Assembly: GCA_036971475.1 (NCBI GenBank)
Contig: JBAIZL010000002.1
Coordinates: 53,456,729 to 53,520,728, forward strand
Source: Prosapia bicincta
Lineage: Eukaryota > Arthropoda > Insecta > Hemiptera > Cercopidae
DNA length: 64,000 bases
Reading direction: 5' to 3'
The notes below the pieces were generated by a model. The model saw only the letters and a list, made by a program, of their open reading frames with translations. It did not search any database and was not told the DNA's origin. Of this stretch, positions 37,276-49,255 are shown piece by piece; the first letter of the stretch is position 1; the number at the start of each line of letters is the position of its first letter. The translations under genes were made by a program, and so were the position numbers.

Positions 37276-37339
<64 letters not shown>
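36954..37339. mobile_element. Palindromic hammerhead-like element (locus D)
   Basis: (TA)n at 36954-36999 and 37280-37339 enclose a ~280-bp palindrome. The ends read AACAACATAGGTTATTCAAA on the left and its complement on the right, a variant shared only with locus F. Both halves carry the core. The minus-strand half reads CCAACAAAA, with GAAA changed to AAAA. The loop region (about 37110-37190) is an expanded TAATTATTGTAAT stretch. Confidence 0.78.
37195..37225 (+). ncRNA. Hammerhead-ribozyme-like core (locus D)
   Basis: CTGATGA (37195-37201) and GAAA (37222-37225) flank a 7-bp stem GTTGGTA/TACCAAC. The stem is longer than in locus A because TTAG became TTTA in the loop-proximal part. The extra pairs form on the same GTTGGTACTG strand. 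Confidence 0.5.
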
Positions 37340-37342
<3 letters not shown>

Positions 37343-40006
37343 ATTATTTAGATAATTATAATAAATTATATAAAATGTAAATATTTATATGTAGGCTATA
37401 TGACTGCTCTACAGGTTTTAATTCTACAGTAGGAAAAATACTACAAGATTTTACTCCTCATAGTTTGTGCTTGACTTGTAAGTGCAGTAAGGCAACCCAT
37501 GTGGTACAGTAGTATAACAATATTTTATTAGATTATACCCAATTTTTGTGGACTTCCTCTGGATGTAGAGCAATTTATTGTATAGTTGCTGTAAACGTTC
37601 CTGTCGTAAGTCAGTTTGTGAAAGTAAAAAGGGCTTCGCTTCGCAATAAACCCAACGACTGTAGCCTGTGATTTAAGTGGGTGATATAAGTGCGATACGA
37701 GTGAACACGCCTGGTACGTGTTACTGCAAGGAGGCAAACGTGGTATTGGACCGCAAGATATATCAAAATACATTCATATTTATTTATTCTTTTAAATACA
37801 ATTACTTTTAATTTATTATCACAATAAATAATTTAATTATTTAAATGGAGTTCAAAATTTATAAGCAAAATCAAATTAATATGTATTAAATTTGCTTCAA
37901 ATTTCATTAACCACCTTACTATGGCTGTAATATTATGATATTTTCAAAATAAAATAAATTAATAATTTGGAATATTACTAGCAATTGTTGATCACGAATT
38001 TAACCAATCATATTCTCCTAAGACTTTGCTTTATGTTTCAATTGTTAATCAGAATCCTTTTCAGGATGTACAGTGTTTACTATTATACAACCAACAACAC
38101 ATACTTGTAGCACAAATTACAAAAAAACATCGGAAATACGTCGTGTATTGAAATCAAATATAATAAAAAGTCAATATAAAAACGTAAAGCTAAAATAACT
38201 ATAATACATGTATTGCATATAACTCCTCAAAAGACAGCCAATTATTATTTAAACTAGAACTAATCTACTTATTTTACCTTGAAAGTTATATATTACATAT
38301 TAATAATTTTAAAAGTAATTTTAAAAATACTTACCTAAGTGAATACGTAATTGCTTACTTACTGACGCGATTCAAAACAATCGTTTCTTTTTGCGAAGCT
38401 AACCTTCTACTCAAGGGTAGTGGAGTACTTAGTTAAGTATTTTTGAATTCGTTTAATCAGTGAATTCAAGATGTTTACGTCAAGCAACTTCAATTTTAAA
38501 AGGTTTTATTATCATTGATAGTTGCAGAAGATAGGTAATACTTTCATTTTCATATTTAAAATAAAGAATATTTTACATTTACTGATTACAGTTTATCAAT
38601 TTAAATAGATTGACAAAAATAAAATTTTAATACTTTTAAAAATACTGTAATACTATTTACAAACAGGTAGCTAAATAATGTTTCAATTTTTTTCAAACAT
38701 TGTTTGGATATGTGTTGGTAATTTTATTTTTGTTTCTTCTAAGTATTTCTTTTTACTTTGTGAGCTGTATTGAAAGAATAAGTCAATTTTATTTGCCCTA
38801 AACAGAAGCTTACAAATTACGTGTCAGTTTTGGAAAGGAAAATTATCGGTAGATAAATATTTCAATTTAATTTTTAATTAAATGTTTCAAAACGTAAAAT
38901 ACTTAAACTTACATATTTCAATATAGGCTATTTACTTTACGTATTCTAGGTTTCATCACCTGTATCTGGATTTCCGTCGTCACGAAAAATTATTCATATC
39001 CTGGCCTTAATATATATTTATAACGCATATATCTATAACGTATATACCACATTTATTTAGGTATTGTGTAGTTTTTAGGTAAAATTTATAATGGAAAATT
39101 TAGGTGTTTTAATGTCCTACAAAATAGCAGTTATACATGCTTTATGCTTATTTTAACTACTAATAGGATATGTAAATTAAATTTATTTATATTTTTTACC
39201 ATCAATAAGAGTCAAGAAAACTAGGTGTTCAACAATCTGTTATAGATATAGGATAGAAATATAACCGATTGTGGCACGTTTCTACTGTATGTAACGAAAA
39301 TAAGGATAGGTATGGCGTCCTTGGGGAGAGTGAATGAAAACGCACTTTTCCTAAAATTTATTAACTTTTCGTTTGTATTATTAATAATAGTAATAATCAT
39401 AACTTTGTAAAAATGCCATTAATTCAGTTATATTCATTGATACATTAAACTTTTCATAAAGTTTCTAAAAAGATTTTGAATTGAAGCAAAACATTCTAAA
39501 AATGTAATTATTTTTAAAAAATTTTCGTATTTTGTATAACAAATAATAAATATTGTATTTCATTATTGTATTCAAATTTTTGCTAGGAGGATGATTAAAT
39601 ATACTTTTCAGAAATTGTAATAGAAATATTCCTCGTGTTAGTTTGATTTAATCTTGGTTAACTGTATTCAATACCAGGAAAGGGAAAGGGTTTCGTTACC
39701 GTAAGGGCTCTCTAGATTAAACCCATTCAAAAGGCAGAAACTTACGGGGTAATTAAGGACTGTGCGTAAAGTAAATACTTCAATCCTTTACCCTTAAGTT
39801 GGAATGTATTTGTTAGAATATATCATTGGCTAATTGATTTACAAACACAAATCAAAAGACTTTCAATAGAATTAGGATGCTTTATTTGTATATTTATAGC
39901 AATTATAATACATAAGAATTGAAATAGAATAAAATAAATACATAAATTATATTATTTTGTATTAAATTAGAATATATATTATGAAAAACGTTTAACAATA
40001 CTACAG
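37340..40006. other. Intergenic, nothing recognised
   Basis: The segment 37440-37770 is less AT-rich and contains an 81-codon minus frame (37528-37773) with varied amino-acid use but no domain I recognise; a decayed coding fragment is possible. The rest is ordinary AT-rich sequence. Confidence 0.4.
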
Positions 40007-40340
40007 TTATATATATATATATAATAATATATTAAATTAAATACGGTAATATGTTTTCTTGTAATATAGTTATAAATTAAAAATATATCAAAAACAACAA
40101 TACTTTTAATGAATATATTTATTCAAAATATTTCGCCGATAAAATAGTACCAGCATCTTCAGGAAAATAATTATCTAATAAAATATTTTTTCAAAATTAA
40201 GTCATGATTTAATTTTGTAAAAATATTTTAATAGATAAATATTTTCCTGAAGATGCTGGTACTATTTTATCGACGAAAAGCTTTGAATAATATATATTCA
40301 TTAAAAGTATTCTTGTTTTTGAAACATTTTTAATAAATTA

Positions 40341-40342
<2 letters not shown>
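40007..40342. mobile_element. Diverged palindromic element (locus E)
   Basis: A short (TA)n at 40007-40021 is followed by a palindrome with halves GATAAAATAGTACCAGCATC / GATGCTGGTACTATTTTATC around about 100 bp. The core is altered to CTGAAGA (40247-40253) with GAAA at 40275-40278, and no good stem II forms, so this copy should be inactive. Its right TA tract is the left TA tract of locus F. Confidence 0.7.

Positions 40343-40409
<67 letters not shown>
40343..40409. repeat. (TA)n tract shared by loci E and F
   Basis: AT dinucleotide tract of about 67 bp separating two palindromic elements. Confidence 0.95.
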
Positions 40410-40412
<3 letters not shown>

Positions 40413-40488
40413 CATTTTCTTGTTTAATAATTTAAAACAACATAGGTTATTCAAATACAAGAATATTTATTATTTTATATCCAAAGCT

Positions 40489-40519
40489 TTTCGTTGGCAA
40501 ACAGTACCAACATCATCAG
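40489..40519 (-). ncRNA. Hammerhead-ribozyme-like core, minus strand (locus F)
   Basis: Minus strand: CTGATGA at 40513-40519, GTTGG/CCAAC stem, GAAA at 40489-40492. All core boxes are intact. Confidence 0.5.
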
Positions 40520-40549
40520 GAATGGAAATTACAATTATAATTTTCATTC

Positions 40550-40580
40550 CTGATGATGTTGGTACTGTTTGCCAACGAAA
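40550..40580 (+). ncRNA. Hammerhead-ribozyme-like core, plus strand (locus F)
   Basis: CTGATGA (40550-40556), stem GTTGG/CCAAC around TACTGTTTG, GAAA (40577-40580). The sequence between the two CTGATGA boxes forms the palindrome loop. Confidence 0.5.
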
Positions 40581-40628
40581 AGCTTTGAATATAAAATAAA
40601 TATTCTTGTATTTGAATAACCTATGTTG

Positions 40629-40706
<78 letters not shown>

Positions 40707-40712
<6 letters not shown>

Positions 40713-41549
40713 TATTCAGAGTATTTTAATGTTTAATAGATCATCGATACTAATCTATACTATTACCTTTCTTTAAATAATGCTGTAGTCATATGTGAAT
40801 TGAACTTATGTGAACTGTTATTAAACTTACTTTAATTAATTATAGTTAAATCTGTCTTTTTTTCTATAAATAAATTTCTTTTTATACACACATTTTAAGG
40901 AACACATTTGTCTCGAACAAACAAGTTAAAATAAACTCACAATGACTAAAGGCAATTTATAAAATATTTAACTGGTAAATAGCAAAATAGAAAATATCCG
41001 ATATCGTAATGCTTAATGTTAATACTTGCAGTTTGCAATTTGCAGGTGCAACAATATGCTACAAAACGATACGTTAGATCGACAATTAAACAATTTTATC
41101 TTATTTTAAGAAAGTTTGTAATATTTTTAAAATTTGACTTACTTCTATTGTAATTGTTAACTTAAATAAATTATTATTTACTCAGTAATTGTTGGAAATA
41201 TTTGATAATGAACTTTTATTTTCACTCCAATTATAAATATAACACAATTTATTTCTCACGATCAACTCACTTGATAAAATCTGTGCCATTTTATCAAACA
41301 TAGGTTATTAGAATTACTATCTCTTTAGGAGAAAATATGTTTTTTTGTTAATTAATTATAAAAGAACGAAGAATAAGATTTATAAAAAATTAACATTTCA
41401 TTAGTTCAACGTCACAGGCTTTGCTCTCTAGCCTACTGGGTCTCTCCGCTTTAATTGTTTACATATCCTTATGTTTTTACCGATTTATTACTACACAAAC
41501 ACTTTACTCTCATACACAAACATATATATCAATTTTCACTTTCATAGCT
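40707..41549. other. Intergenic, nothing recognised
   Basis: AT-rich sequence without a supported feature. Confidence 0.5.
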
Positions 41550-41757
41550 GATTTGTAAGTCGAGAAGAAAATGGGCTTTAGTTGGAATACTTTAGTGAGA
41601 AACAGTACTTTCCCTTCTCGTTTAGGTAACTTCAACTCTGATTAGCAGACAGATTTGTAAATGAAGAAGAAGATGGGCTTTAGTTGGAATACTTCAGTGA
41701 GAAACAGTAATTTCCCTTCTCGTTTAGGTAATGTTCAACTCTGATTACAAGACAGAT
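41550..41757. repeat. 102-bp tandem duplication
   Basis: A unit with GAAAATGGGCTTTAGTTGGA and TTTCCCTTCTCGTTTAGGTA starts at 41550 and again at 41652, with a few substitutions. Confidence 0.85.
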
Positions 41758-43268
41758 TTTAAAGAATTACAAAGACAGATATTAAAATGAATACAGACAA
41801 ATAAATTTTCTTAATTTGTTATATATAACAAACGGTTGAGGTTAGAAATCATTATTAAAAACCGTCTTTTCCTTTTTTTTGAAGTTTTAGAAATTTTTTT
41901 TCAGCAATTTCAATTATACTTTTATTGAGACTTACAGTAAATTTACTTAGCGGTGAAACTTATAGCTCAATATACGTTAATATAATATGAAATGATATAA
42001 CTATATATTTATAAAATTATCTATTTTATTAATTTTTTTTTTAAATTACTAGCAATAACGAGCTGAAAAAACCGAATATTAGGACCTATACACACTAAAA
42101 AAATATACACAAGTATTTTCCAGCGCATTATATTGCTACATTTGACCCGGCTAGCGAGCAGATCTACTCTGTCTGTGGCCCTATTCCTCACACAAGTAAT
42201 AACTCCCATCCACTTCTCCTTGTGCCAGGAGAGACGTATTCTTACTTATACGTCATCTTGTACCTAAGGTATTTGTACCCATCAAATATTGTAGTGCTTT
42301 CCTGTATTTTATATAAAAACAAATTTGAAGTTAGTTTTAATTTATTGCAATGATGGTAATTTCTCTACATAATATTTATACAATATTCCCCTTATAACTA
42401 TATTTATTTATAAATAATAATATTTCAATTCCCTAATAATACCGTTTCAAGATCTAAAAGACGACGTGTATATCATTCCTAATCATTTTTCTAAATAATC
42501 AGAAAAACCATAAATATTCTGTAATTAATCACAATGTATTATAGAATAAATACGCTTTGTTAAATTGGTAAATACACAAGTTGTGATCATACTACGCCAA
42601 ATTAATATAATGATATTTTTTATATATTTGTGTAAATATATCATCTATAACATTTTATAACTCTGGTTTATCTTGTTGTTTGTTTCATCTCTTGATAGGT
42701 CTTTGAAAGGTAGTCGTACGACTTATATTACTACAAGTTCTTTTTCTTTCCTAATAAACGACAATTGGCACTTTGGTTCGTCACTTTTGTTATCTTTACT
42801 ATTACAATTTAATGACAGATTACAACATTATTTTTATTTTGTATCATACTTTATCTGCCTACAAAGAAAAAAAAATACATTTCTTTTTACATCCATTGTT
42901 GAATCTCTTCTGTCACTATAAAATTATTACATATTTATATTTAAAATGTTTTATATTTAAATTCGTATTATATTTTAAATAATCAAACAATATCTATTTT
43001 ACAAAAAAATATTGAAACTCTATCCAACCACTTAAATCATTTCCTTTATTCCGAACCGGGGAGACTGTTTGCAGAACACAGATAAATTTGATTTTTTCTG
43101 TTAACGAGATTTTCTGAATTTCTTCATATTTCATTATATGTTAAACATATGCGTGCGAGTTTTGTAACCGTCTCATTCAACACACACAAACACACACACA
43201 CACACACACACAATGTAACTAACTCAGCCCTACCTCGCTACCTATTTTTAAACACCTGTAGCGTGTTT
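41758..43268. other. Intergenic with a (CA)n tract
   Basis: AT-rich sequence. A less AT-rich patch at 42110-42250 is unrecognised. The frames at 42673-42982 are overlapping, Phe/Leu/Tyr-rich and not convincing. A CA microsatellite lies at about 43180-43212. Confidence 0.45.
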
Positions 43269-43271
43269 ATA

Positions 43272-43340
<69 letters not shown>

Positions 43341-43384
43341 TATATATATATATATATAAAATGTATATATATATACGTATCAGC

Positions 43385-43393
<9 letters not shown>
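43269..43393. repeat. (TA)n microsatellite with CA interruption
   Basis: Interrupted AT dinucleotide tracts leading up to the left TA tract of locus G. Confidence 0.85.
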
Positions 43394-43434
<41 letters not shown>

Positions 43435-43667
43435 TATAATATGTATTCTTGTGTATTAAAGAAATGAAACAATTTACAAATACAAGAATAATTTATTGAA
43501 TTAACAATTCAAAGCTTTTCGTTGGCAAACTGTACCAACATCCTCAGGAATACTAGAAATTTCAAAGTATTTCTAGTATCCCTGAGGATGGTGGTACAGT
43601 TTGCCAACGAAAAGCTTTGAATTGCAAATTCAATAAATTATTCTTGTATTTGTTAATTGTTTTACTT

Positions 43668-43719
<52 letters not shown>
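43394..43719. mobile_element. Palindromic hammerhead-like element, degenerate cores (locus G)
   Basis: (TA)n at 43394-43433 and 43671-43719 enclose the palindrome. Both strands carry CTGAGGA instead of CTGATGA (43582-43588 plus, 43541-43547 minus), with GAAA at 43609-43612 and 43517-43520. The minus stem is GTTGG/CCAAC; the plus stem has a mismatch (GGTGG). Both copies share the T to G change, which suggests a sequence-homogenising step within the palindrome. Confidence 0.75.
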
Positions 43720-43723
<4 letters not shown>

Positions 43724-46711
43724 TTAATAATACAATATATTTAATACAATATAGAAAATTTTATATTTTTAAATGTAATATTAAAATTAATATTAATGAA
43801 AATATAAAACATAACACGTATTACATACTCAAATAATAACTTCTCCAATACATTCCTACACTAATAATTTTAATTTGTAAATGTACAAAACTTATGTAAA
43901 AATATGAGAAGTTTAGTTCGTATTAAAAAAAAAATAGTTCGTATTTAATATTCTTGCTTAGAGGATTAGAGTTTCATTTGGAGAATACTGTGAAATATTT
44001 GACTTTAATACCTTCTCATTTTGAAGATAATACGACCTTGTTTCACAGCCGGGTTAATTATCACACTCGTGCACTGAGACGTTACTTGTGAATGAATGTG
44101 GCGAAGCGTTTCTAAACTTCTCTATATTATTAAATTTTCAGGAACAAACTTTCAAACATATATAACTGGTAGTTTGCTGAAACTTCCTTAATAAATTCGA
44201 AACAATTGTCATACTACAATAAAAACCTGTTTTCCTTCCTTGTGAAATATTTTAAAATGTTTCTAGTATAGAATACACAAATATTTACCAAATTTATTTA
44301 TTTTTACACATTATATATAAAACATTACCAACCAATTAAAAACCAAATGAATATACTGTACGATTTAAATGATATATACTGTTTCTAAATTTTTACGATC
44401 AATTTTAAAAACTAGGTCTATTGAAAAATTTTAGTTAACTCTGGAGGAACTACCTGTAAGTTAGATATGTGTGATACTTATATATTTTCATACTCGACCA
44501 GGTGTGCAGAGACTTTACAATACAATTTTAAATTTAACACAGTAACAGTTTATTTATTGTTGTTATTGTTTAGCTTGAGGAAATAAATTGTAATTTAGAT
44601 TTGTGAATCCTTACATAGTCTCATACACACCTAGGCGTGCAAAGACATTTATATATAACGTGTTACAAGGAAATCGAGTATGTTTTAAAAAATAAAATTT
44701 AAATCACTATTTAATGAACAAATATGTTTAAAATTTGAACTCAATGGAAGTTCGAATCGGAAGTTCTCTTTTTGGCATAAATGTTCTTGCTTATAAAAAT
44801 TTTAAAAACTGGCTGAAGTATGGACTTTAATCCGATATTCTGCATACATTACAGATTAGATTGATGACATAAGACCAGAAAGGGCTATATAACAAAAGAC
44901 CGTATTGTAACTATTTTAAAGTAAATGACAATTATTAGAGAATTATTAATTATAAATGGTAAAGTTTTGCACTTTATAAGTAATCTTTATAACAATCTAA
45001 ATATGCTTGAATTTTTTACCTTTGTAATTGCTATGTGAAGTGGCATTCTTCTATTATATTTATATGATTTTGTTCTCTAACCTGAATTTTTCCTGATCAT
45101 CTTAAATCATTATTTTAACGACAGATTTTATGTATTTAAAATTTAATTTAGCTAAGCGTAATCCAACATGTGATACCTGATCTTCTTTTACTACGTTCCT
45201 GATATGATCTCATAACCTTACTTATAGCAGAGATTTTTCCAATCATCTTCATTCCAACTTTGTATTGAATCTGTGGCATTCATCAACGTCAGTGTTTCCA
45301 TAGGCATTTAACCAGGACTTTGGGAAGGGGTTGCAATCCCGAGAAGTGACACCCAATAGGGTTGTGAGGGGTAGTAATTTTTTTATAAAAGTAAGTTCAC
45401 GAGTAAAACGTATAAATTAAATTAGTGTCTTAGTTTGTGTTTTCTTTAAAACCAAACTAAAATGTTGTGTTTTCTTCATCTCTTGAGAATTATCAAAGTT
45501 ATGAATGGTGGAGAGCAAAGAGAATAAATCTCTTTACCCTGCCTTTTGGTCGCCTAAATTGTTTTTGCAGGCTATTGCTTGTTGTTCTTATATTTCACTG
45601 TCTGGCCTAAAATGACAAAGTCATCTCAGTTTTATATTTACTTATTTATTATAGGAAAGAGCGCAGTGGTAGTTTAGTAAAGGTGGTTATTCATTTATAT
45701 ATTGTTCCATTTCTAACTAAGTCTAGTAAGCTAAACTATAACATGTTTTATTGTATATATATGTAGTAATCTTGGTAGAAAAATTTATCATTTCAATTTT
45801 ACTATACTTTTAATGATAAAAATATTTGGGAAAAGAGGTCCAGACTCCTCAAACCCTTTGCTACATACATAGTTTCCACTACGTAGTTGATTATAGACTC
45901 TGGAGTGTTAGTTCTAATTTGAAAAGATTATAATTGTAACTAATATTTGAAAATATAGACGTTCTTGTAATTCCCATCAACACAACCTCAAACTGGAGTT
46001 AAATAATCCTTCAGAGAACAAAGCAGTGAGTAAATATTCCGTAGAGAAAATGTATATACCTAAATAGAAATGCATGTTAAATATTCTAAATGTGTGAATA
46101 TATATATATATTTTTAAATTGATATGCATATTATATACTAAATCAATAGATTATTGAGTCACGATTCAATACTAAAAGATTTAATGGGAAGTCCAAATAA
46201 GTTCTCCCCATAAGTTAATGTCCGTTTTATGAAAATTTTCTAATAGTATGCCAATAAGAAACAGTGTGGGAGACAAGCATTTTAAATTCATATGCATTGA
46301 AATAGAAATCTTCGAAGTAATTTTATGCAAAGGTATCCTACGAATTCCTAAAAATCTTTTTCATAACAACTAACAATACATTTTAAAGAGAGTTTTAAAA
46401 TAATAGTCGTTTTGAGGTTGTATTTATTAATTATTCACAAGATATCATTAACATTTATCTGTTAATTAATTTGGAGGATTGTGTATAGATTGAAAGTCAG
46501 AATAAGGTATCAATTCAATATCATAATAAAATGTTGCAGGTCCTGACAGTGAAGTAGGAATGACGCCACACAATTGTAAAGGAACTTAGAGAGGTTAATA
46601 AATGTTAAATAATTGTGATTGCAAATGAATTTACAAAAGTGAATCAGAATTTAGTTCAATACTATTATAATTATTATTGAAAGGAATGAATTTGTTGTAA
46701 ATAATTTCTAA
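43720..46711. other. Intergenic, nothing recognised
   Basis: AT-rich sequence without genes that I can support. A less AT-rich patch near 45280-45370 is unrecognised. No TIR element boundaries are seen before 46712. Confidence 0.45.
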
Positions 46712-46713
46712 TA

Positions 46714-47196
46714 CAGTAGACTGTCTATATTCCCAGTCCCGGTATTTCAAGCTTACGTTAAATTCGAGCCTATATTTATTTGAGCCTATTTTTATCATTT
46801 GAAATAAAATAATGAGTCGGGCTTCGAAGAAATGTTTAAAGTTACACGGTAAACATAGGAAATGAGTCGGGCTTCTAAGAAATGTTTAAAGTTACACGGT
46901 AAAAATAGGAAATGACTCGGGCTTCCAAGAAATGTTTATATCAATACGGTATGTAAAGGAAATGAGTTGGGCTTCCAAGAAATGTTTATATCAATACGGT
47001 ATGCAAACTAAATGAGTCGGGCTTCCAAGAAATGTTTATAGCCACACGGCATACTAAGGAAAGAAGTCGGGCTTCCAAGAAACCTTTTAAAACTCCTATT
47101 TTTCTAATGCAAAGGAACATATTTCAGTGCATCTGATTTTTCGGTAATCTGTAGGACTCTTGGTCCAATCTACCTCGCATTATCGAGACTCTACTC
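46714..47196. mobile_element. TIR element (pogo/Tigger-like ends) with internal satellite
   Basis: The left end is TA-CAGTAGACTGTCTATATTCC and the right end, reverse-complemented, is TA-GAGTAGAGTCTCGATAATGC. The ends are imperfect TIRs flanked by TA on both sides (46712-46713, 47197-47198). CAGTAGAGTCTCG-type ends and a TA target suggest the pogo/Tigger branch of Tc1/mariner; this is from memory. There is no transposase, so it is non-autonomous. Confidence 0.55.
46811..47095. repeat. 50-bp tandem repeat, six copies, inside the TIR element
   Basis: AATGAGTCGGGCTTC starts at 46811, 46861, 46911, 46961, 47011 and 47061, an exact 50-bp period. Two sub-variants differ in AAAGTTACACGG versus TATATCAATACGG. 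Confidence 0.95.
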
Positions 47197-47198
47197 TA

Positions 47199-49130
47199 TG
47201 TATTGGTTAAAAAAACTTATAAAATAATTGGTGTACAGTTACTTTTTTGATAGTTTATATGTTTCTATAGACACTCGTGTAATAACTACCGCACCAACAA
47301 CTGGTTTATTGTTGGGCAATGTTACACGCTTAATTTATTACCATAAGTTCTTACTTTTGTTTTGACATATAGATCAGTTATTTTGCTATAAAAAAATTTA
47401 TCAACTGGAACCTGTTCTCTGCATTTTAGGAGTGAAATTTAATTATTAAAAGGAATTTTTTTTACCCGGGGATTTTTAGTGAATTTAAAAATTAAACATG
47501 ATATAAATTAAATTGACTTGAAAACTTTAATAAATGATTTTTTCATTAGTTAATTTATTTAATTTTTAAACTCAAAATTAGTGCTTCAGCTTATAGTTTG
47601 ATTGTATTAATGATTTATTTAAATATTCTGTAACCATTACGTAGCTTATACATGGGAATTATATGATGTATTATAATGAAATTTATATTTTAAATAAGTA
47701 ATGAGTTTGTTACTACTGGGTGATGAACAACTTTATATTCGTATGGTGCTTATAAGGCGCAAATTAATAAAAAAAGACCAACTTCAATCCAATATAGAGC
47801 TATCATTAAACTGTAATTAAATCAACTGTTTACAGTAGCTAAATTCCAGAGTTTATTTTTACTATATTAATTACAAGATTATAAATATAGTAGATATTTC
47901 AAATTAATAAGATTTTTTAATTTATTATGTTATAGTAAATGCTAGAGTGAATCTAATGTCATGTAACACTTGTTTTAGCGTATTCTGAAAGGAGTTGTTA
48001 AACACAGCTGATTGTAATTAACAATAGTTCATATCTTGAGATAATGATTACAGAAGCTAATTCAATTTTATAAGACATATATTCTATATACAGGTAAGAA
48101 AAATATATATTTTTACATATATATATATATATAGTGAAATAGAATATATATAAAGCTAGTTTGGGTGGTTGCGATTCAATATCGAATGTTAGATGTGGTT
48201 GGAAGCTCACCAAATGGCTAATGGCCAATATTTTATATCTTGAATAATTTAGTGGAGAAAAGAAAACTTTGTAAATAATAACCTTTGTAAAAAACCCGTT
48301 TACGATTTCCCAGCCCCATTACATTTTTAATATAAACTCAAATATAAAAAGGGAATTACAGTTTTCAACTCAGATTAAAAAAATTATGGAAGTTAAATTG
48401 TCTAAACCTTTCGGGTATTCATCTTGAGATGTATTTATATTTACTAATTTTATAAGAATATAAACTTTATATAAGCCACTATTTACTAAAAACTTTCAGA
48501 AGGTGATTTCCTCTGAAATGAGTATGAGATGTGTTTACTTGTGCCTCTAAACAAATGTCTAAAAAAAATTATCTTGTGTGATGAAAGGAATTTGATATTT
48601 TTAATTTGGTTCCACGTGTGTTTTTTTTGCATACTACTTTACTTTATTTTTGTTTTTATTTTAAAGCTGTATGAGACATACTTCAACTTCCACAATTTAT
48701 ACTATAGTGTAAATAAATAATATCTCTCTTGGACATAAATTTGACTGTTATTATTATTCATTATGTTTGTAACTGTTTTAATGGTTCTATATGAAATTTT
48801 TACATTAATTTGTTTTATAGTTTTTGATCTTTTTATTCCTTTTAAAAATAATGCTGCACAAGAAACAAGCAAACGAGAAAGAGTTTTATACATTTAAAAG
48901 GAAATTGTATATAACAATATATTTAAGGTAATATTTGAAGCTTATAAACTGCATTTAAAATTGGAGTATTTAATGAATATTGTAAAATGGGATGAAAAAT
49001 ATAATAAAATTAATATAATTTTATTTAAATTGTGAGAAACAAAAATCCAATATCACAACAATTAAAAACACATAGAAATAGAAAAATAAATCATTTAAGA
49101 AACTACACTAAATCATAAACTTCAATTTTA
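47199..49130. other. Intergenic, nothing recognised
   Basis: AT-rich sequence. Small frames at 47998-48228, 48529-48720 and 48702-48893 are low-complexity and have no domain. Confidence 0.5.
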
Positions 49131-49255
49131 TACTACTTAGGAGATACTATACAGCAATATTACACACTCATACTAAATGTACTACTTAGAAGATACTATA
49201 CAGCAATATTACACACTCATACTAAATGTACTACTTAGGAGACAAAAAAATTTTA
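49131..49255. repeat. 59-bp tandem duplication
   Basis: TACTACTTAGGAGATACTAT and the following ATACAGCAATATTACACACT segment repeat once with a period of 59 bp, and the first bases of a third unit follow. Confidence 0.9.

Larger units (their letters stand above)
40410..40706. mobile_element. Palindromic hammerhead-like element, intact on both strands (locus F)
   Basis: The element (40410-40632) lies between (TA)n tracts 40343-40409 and 40633-40706. It is the most symmetrical copy: both halves have perfect CTGATGA, GTTGG/CCAAC and GAAA, and the loop is only about 30 bp. Its ends match locus D. Confidence 0.8.
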
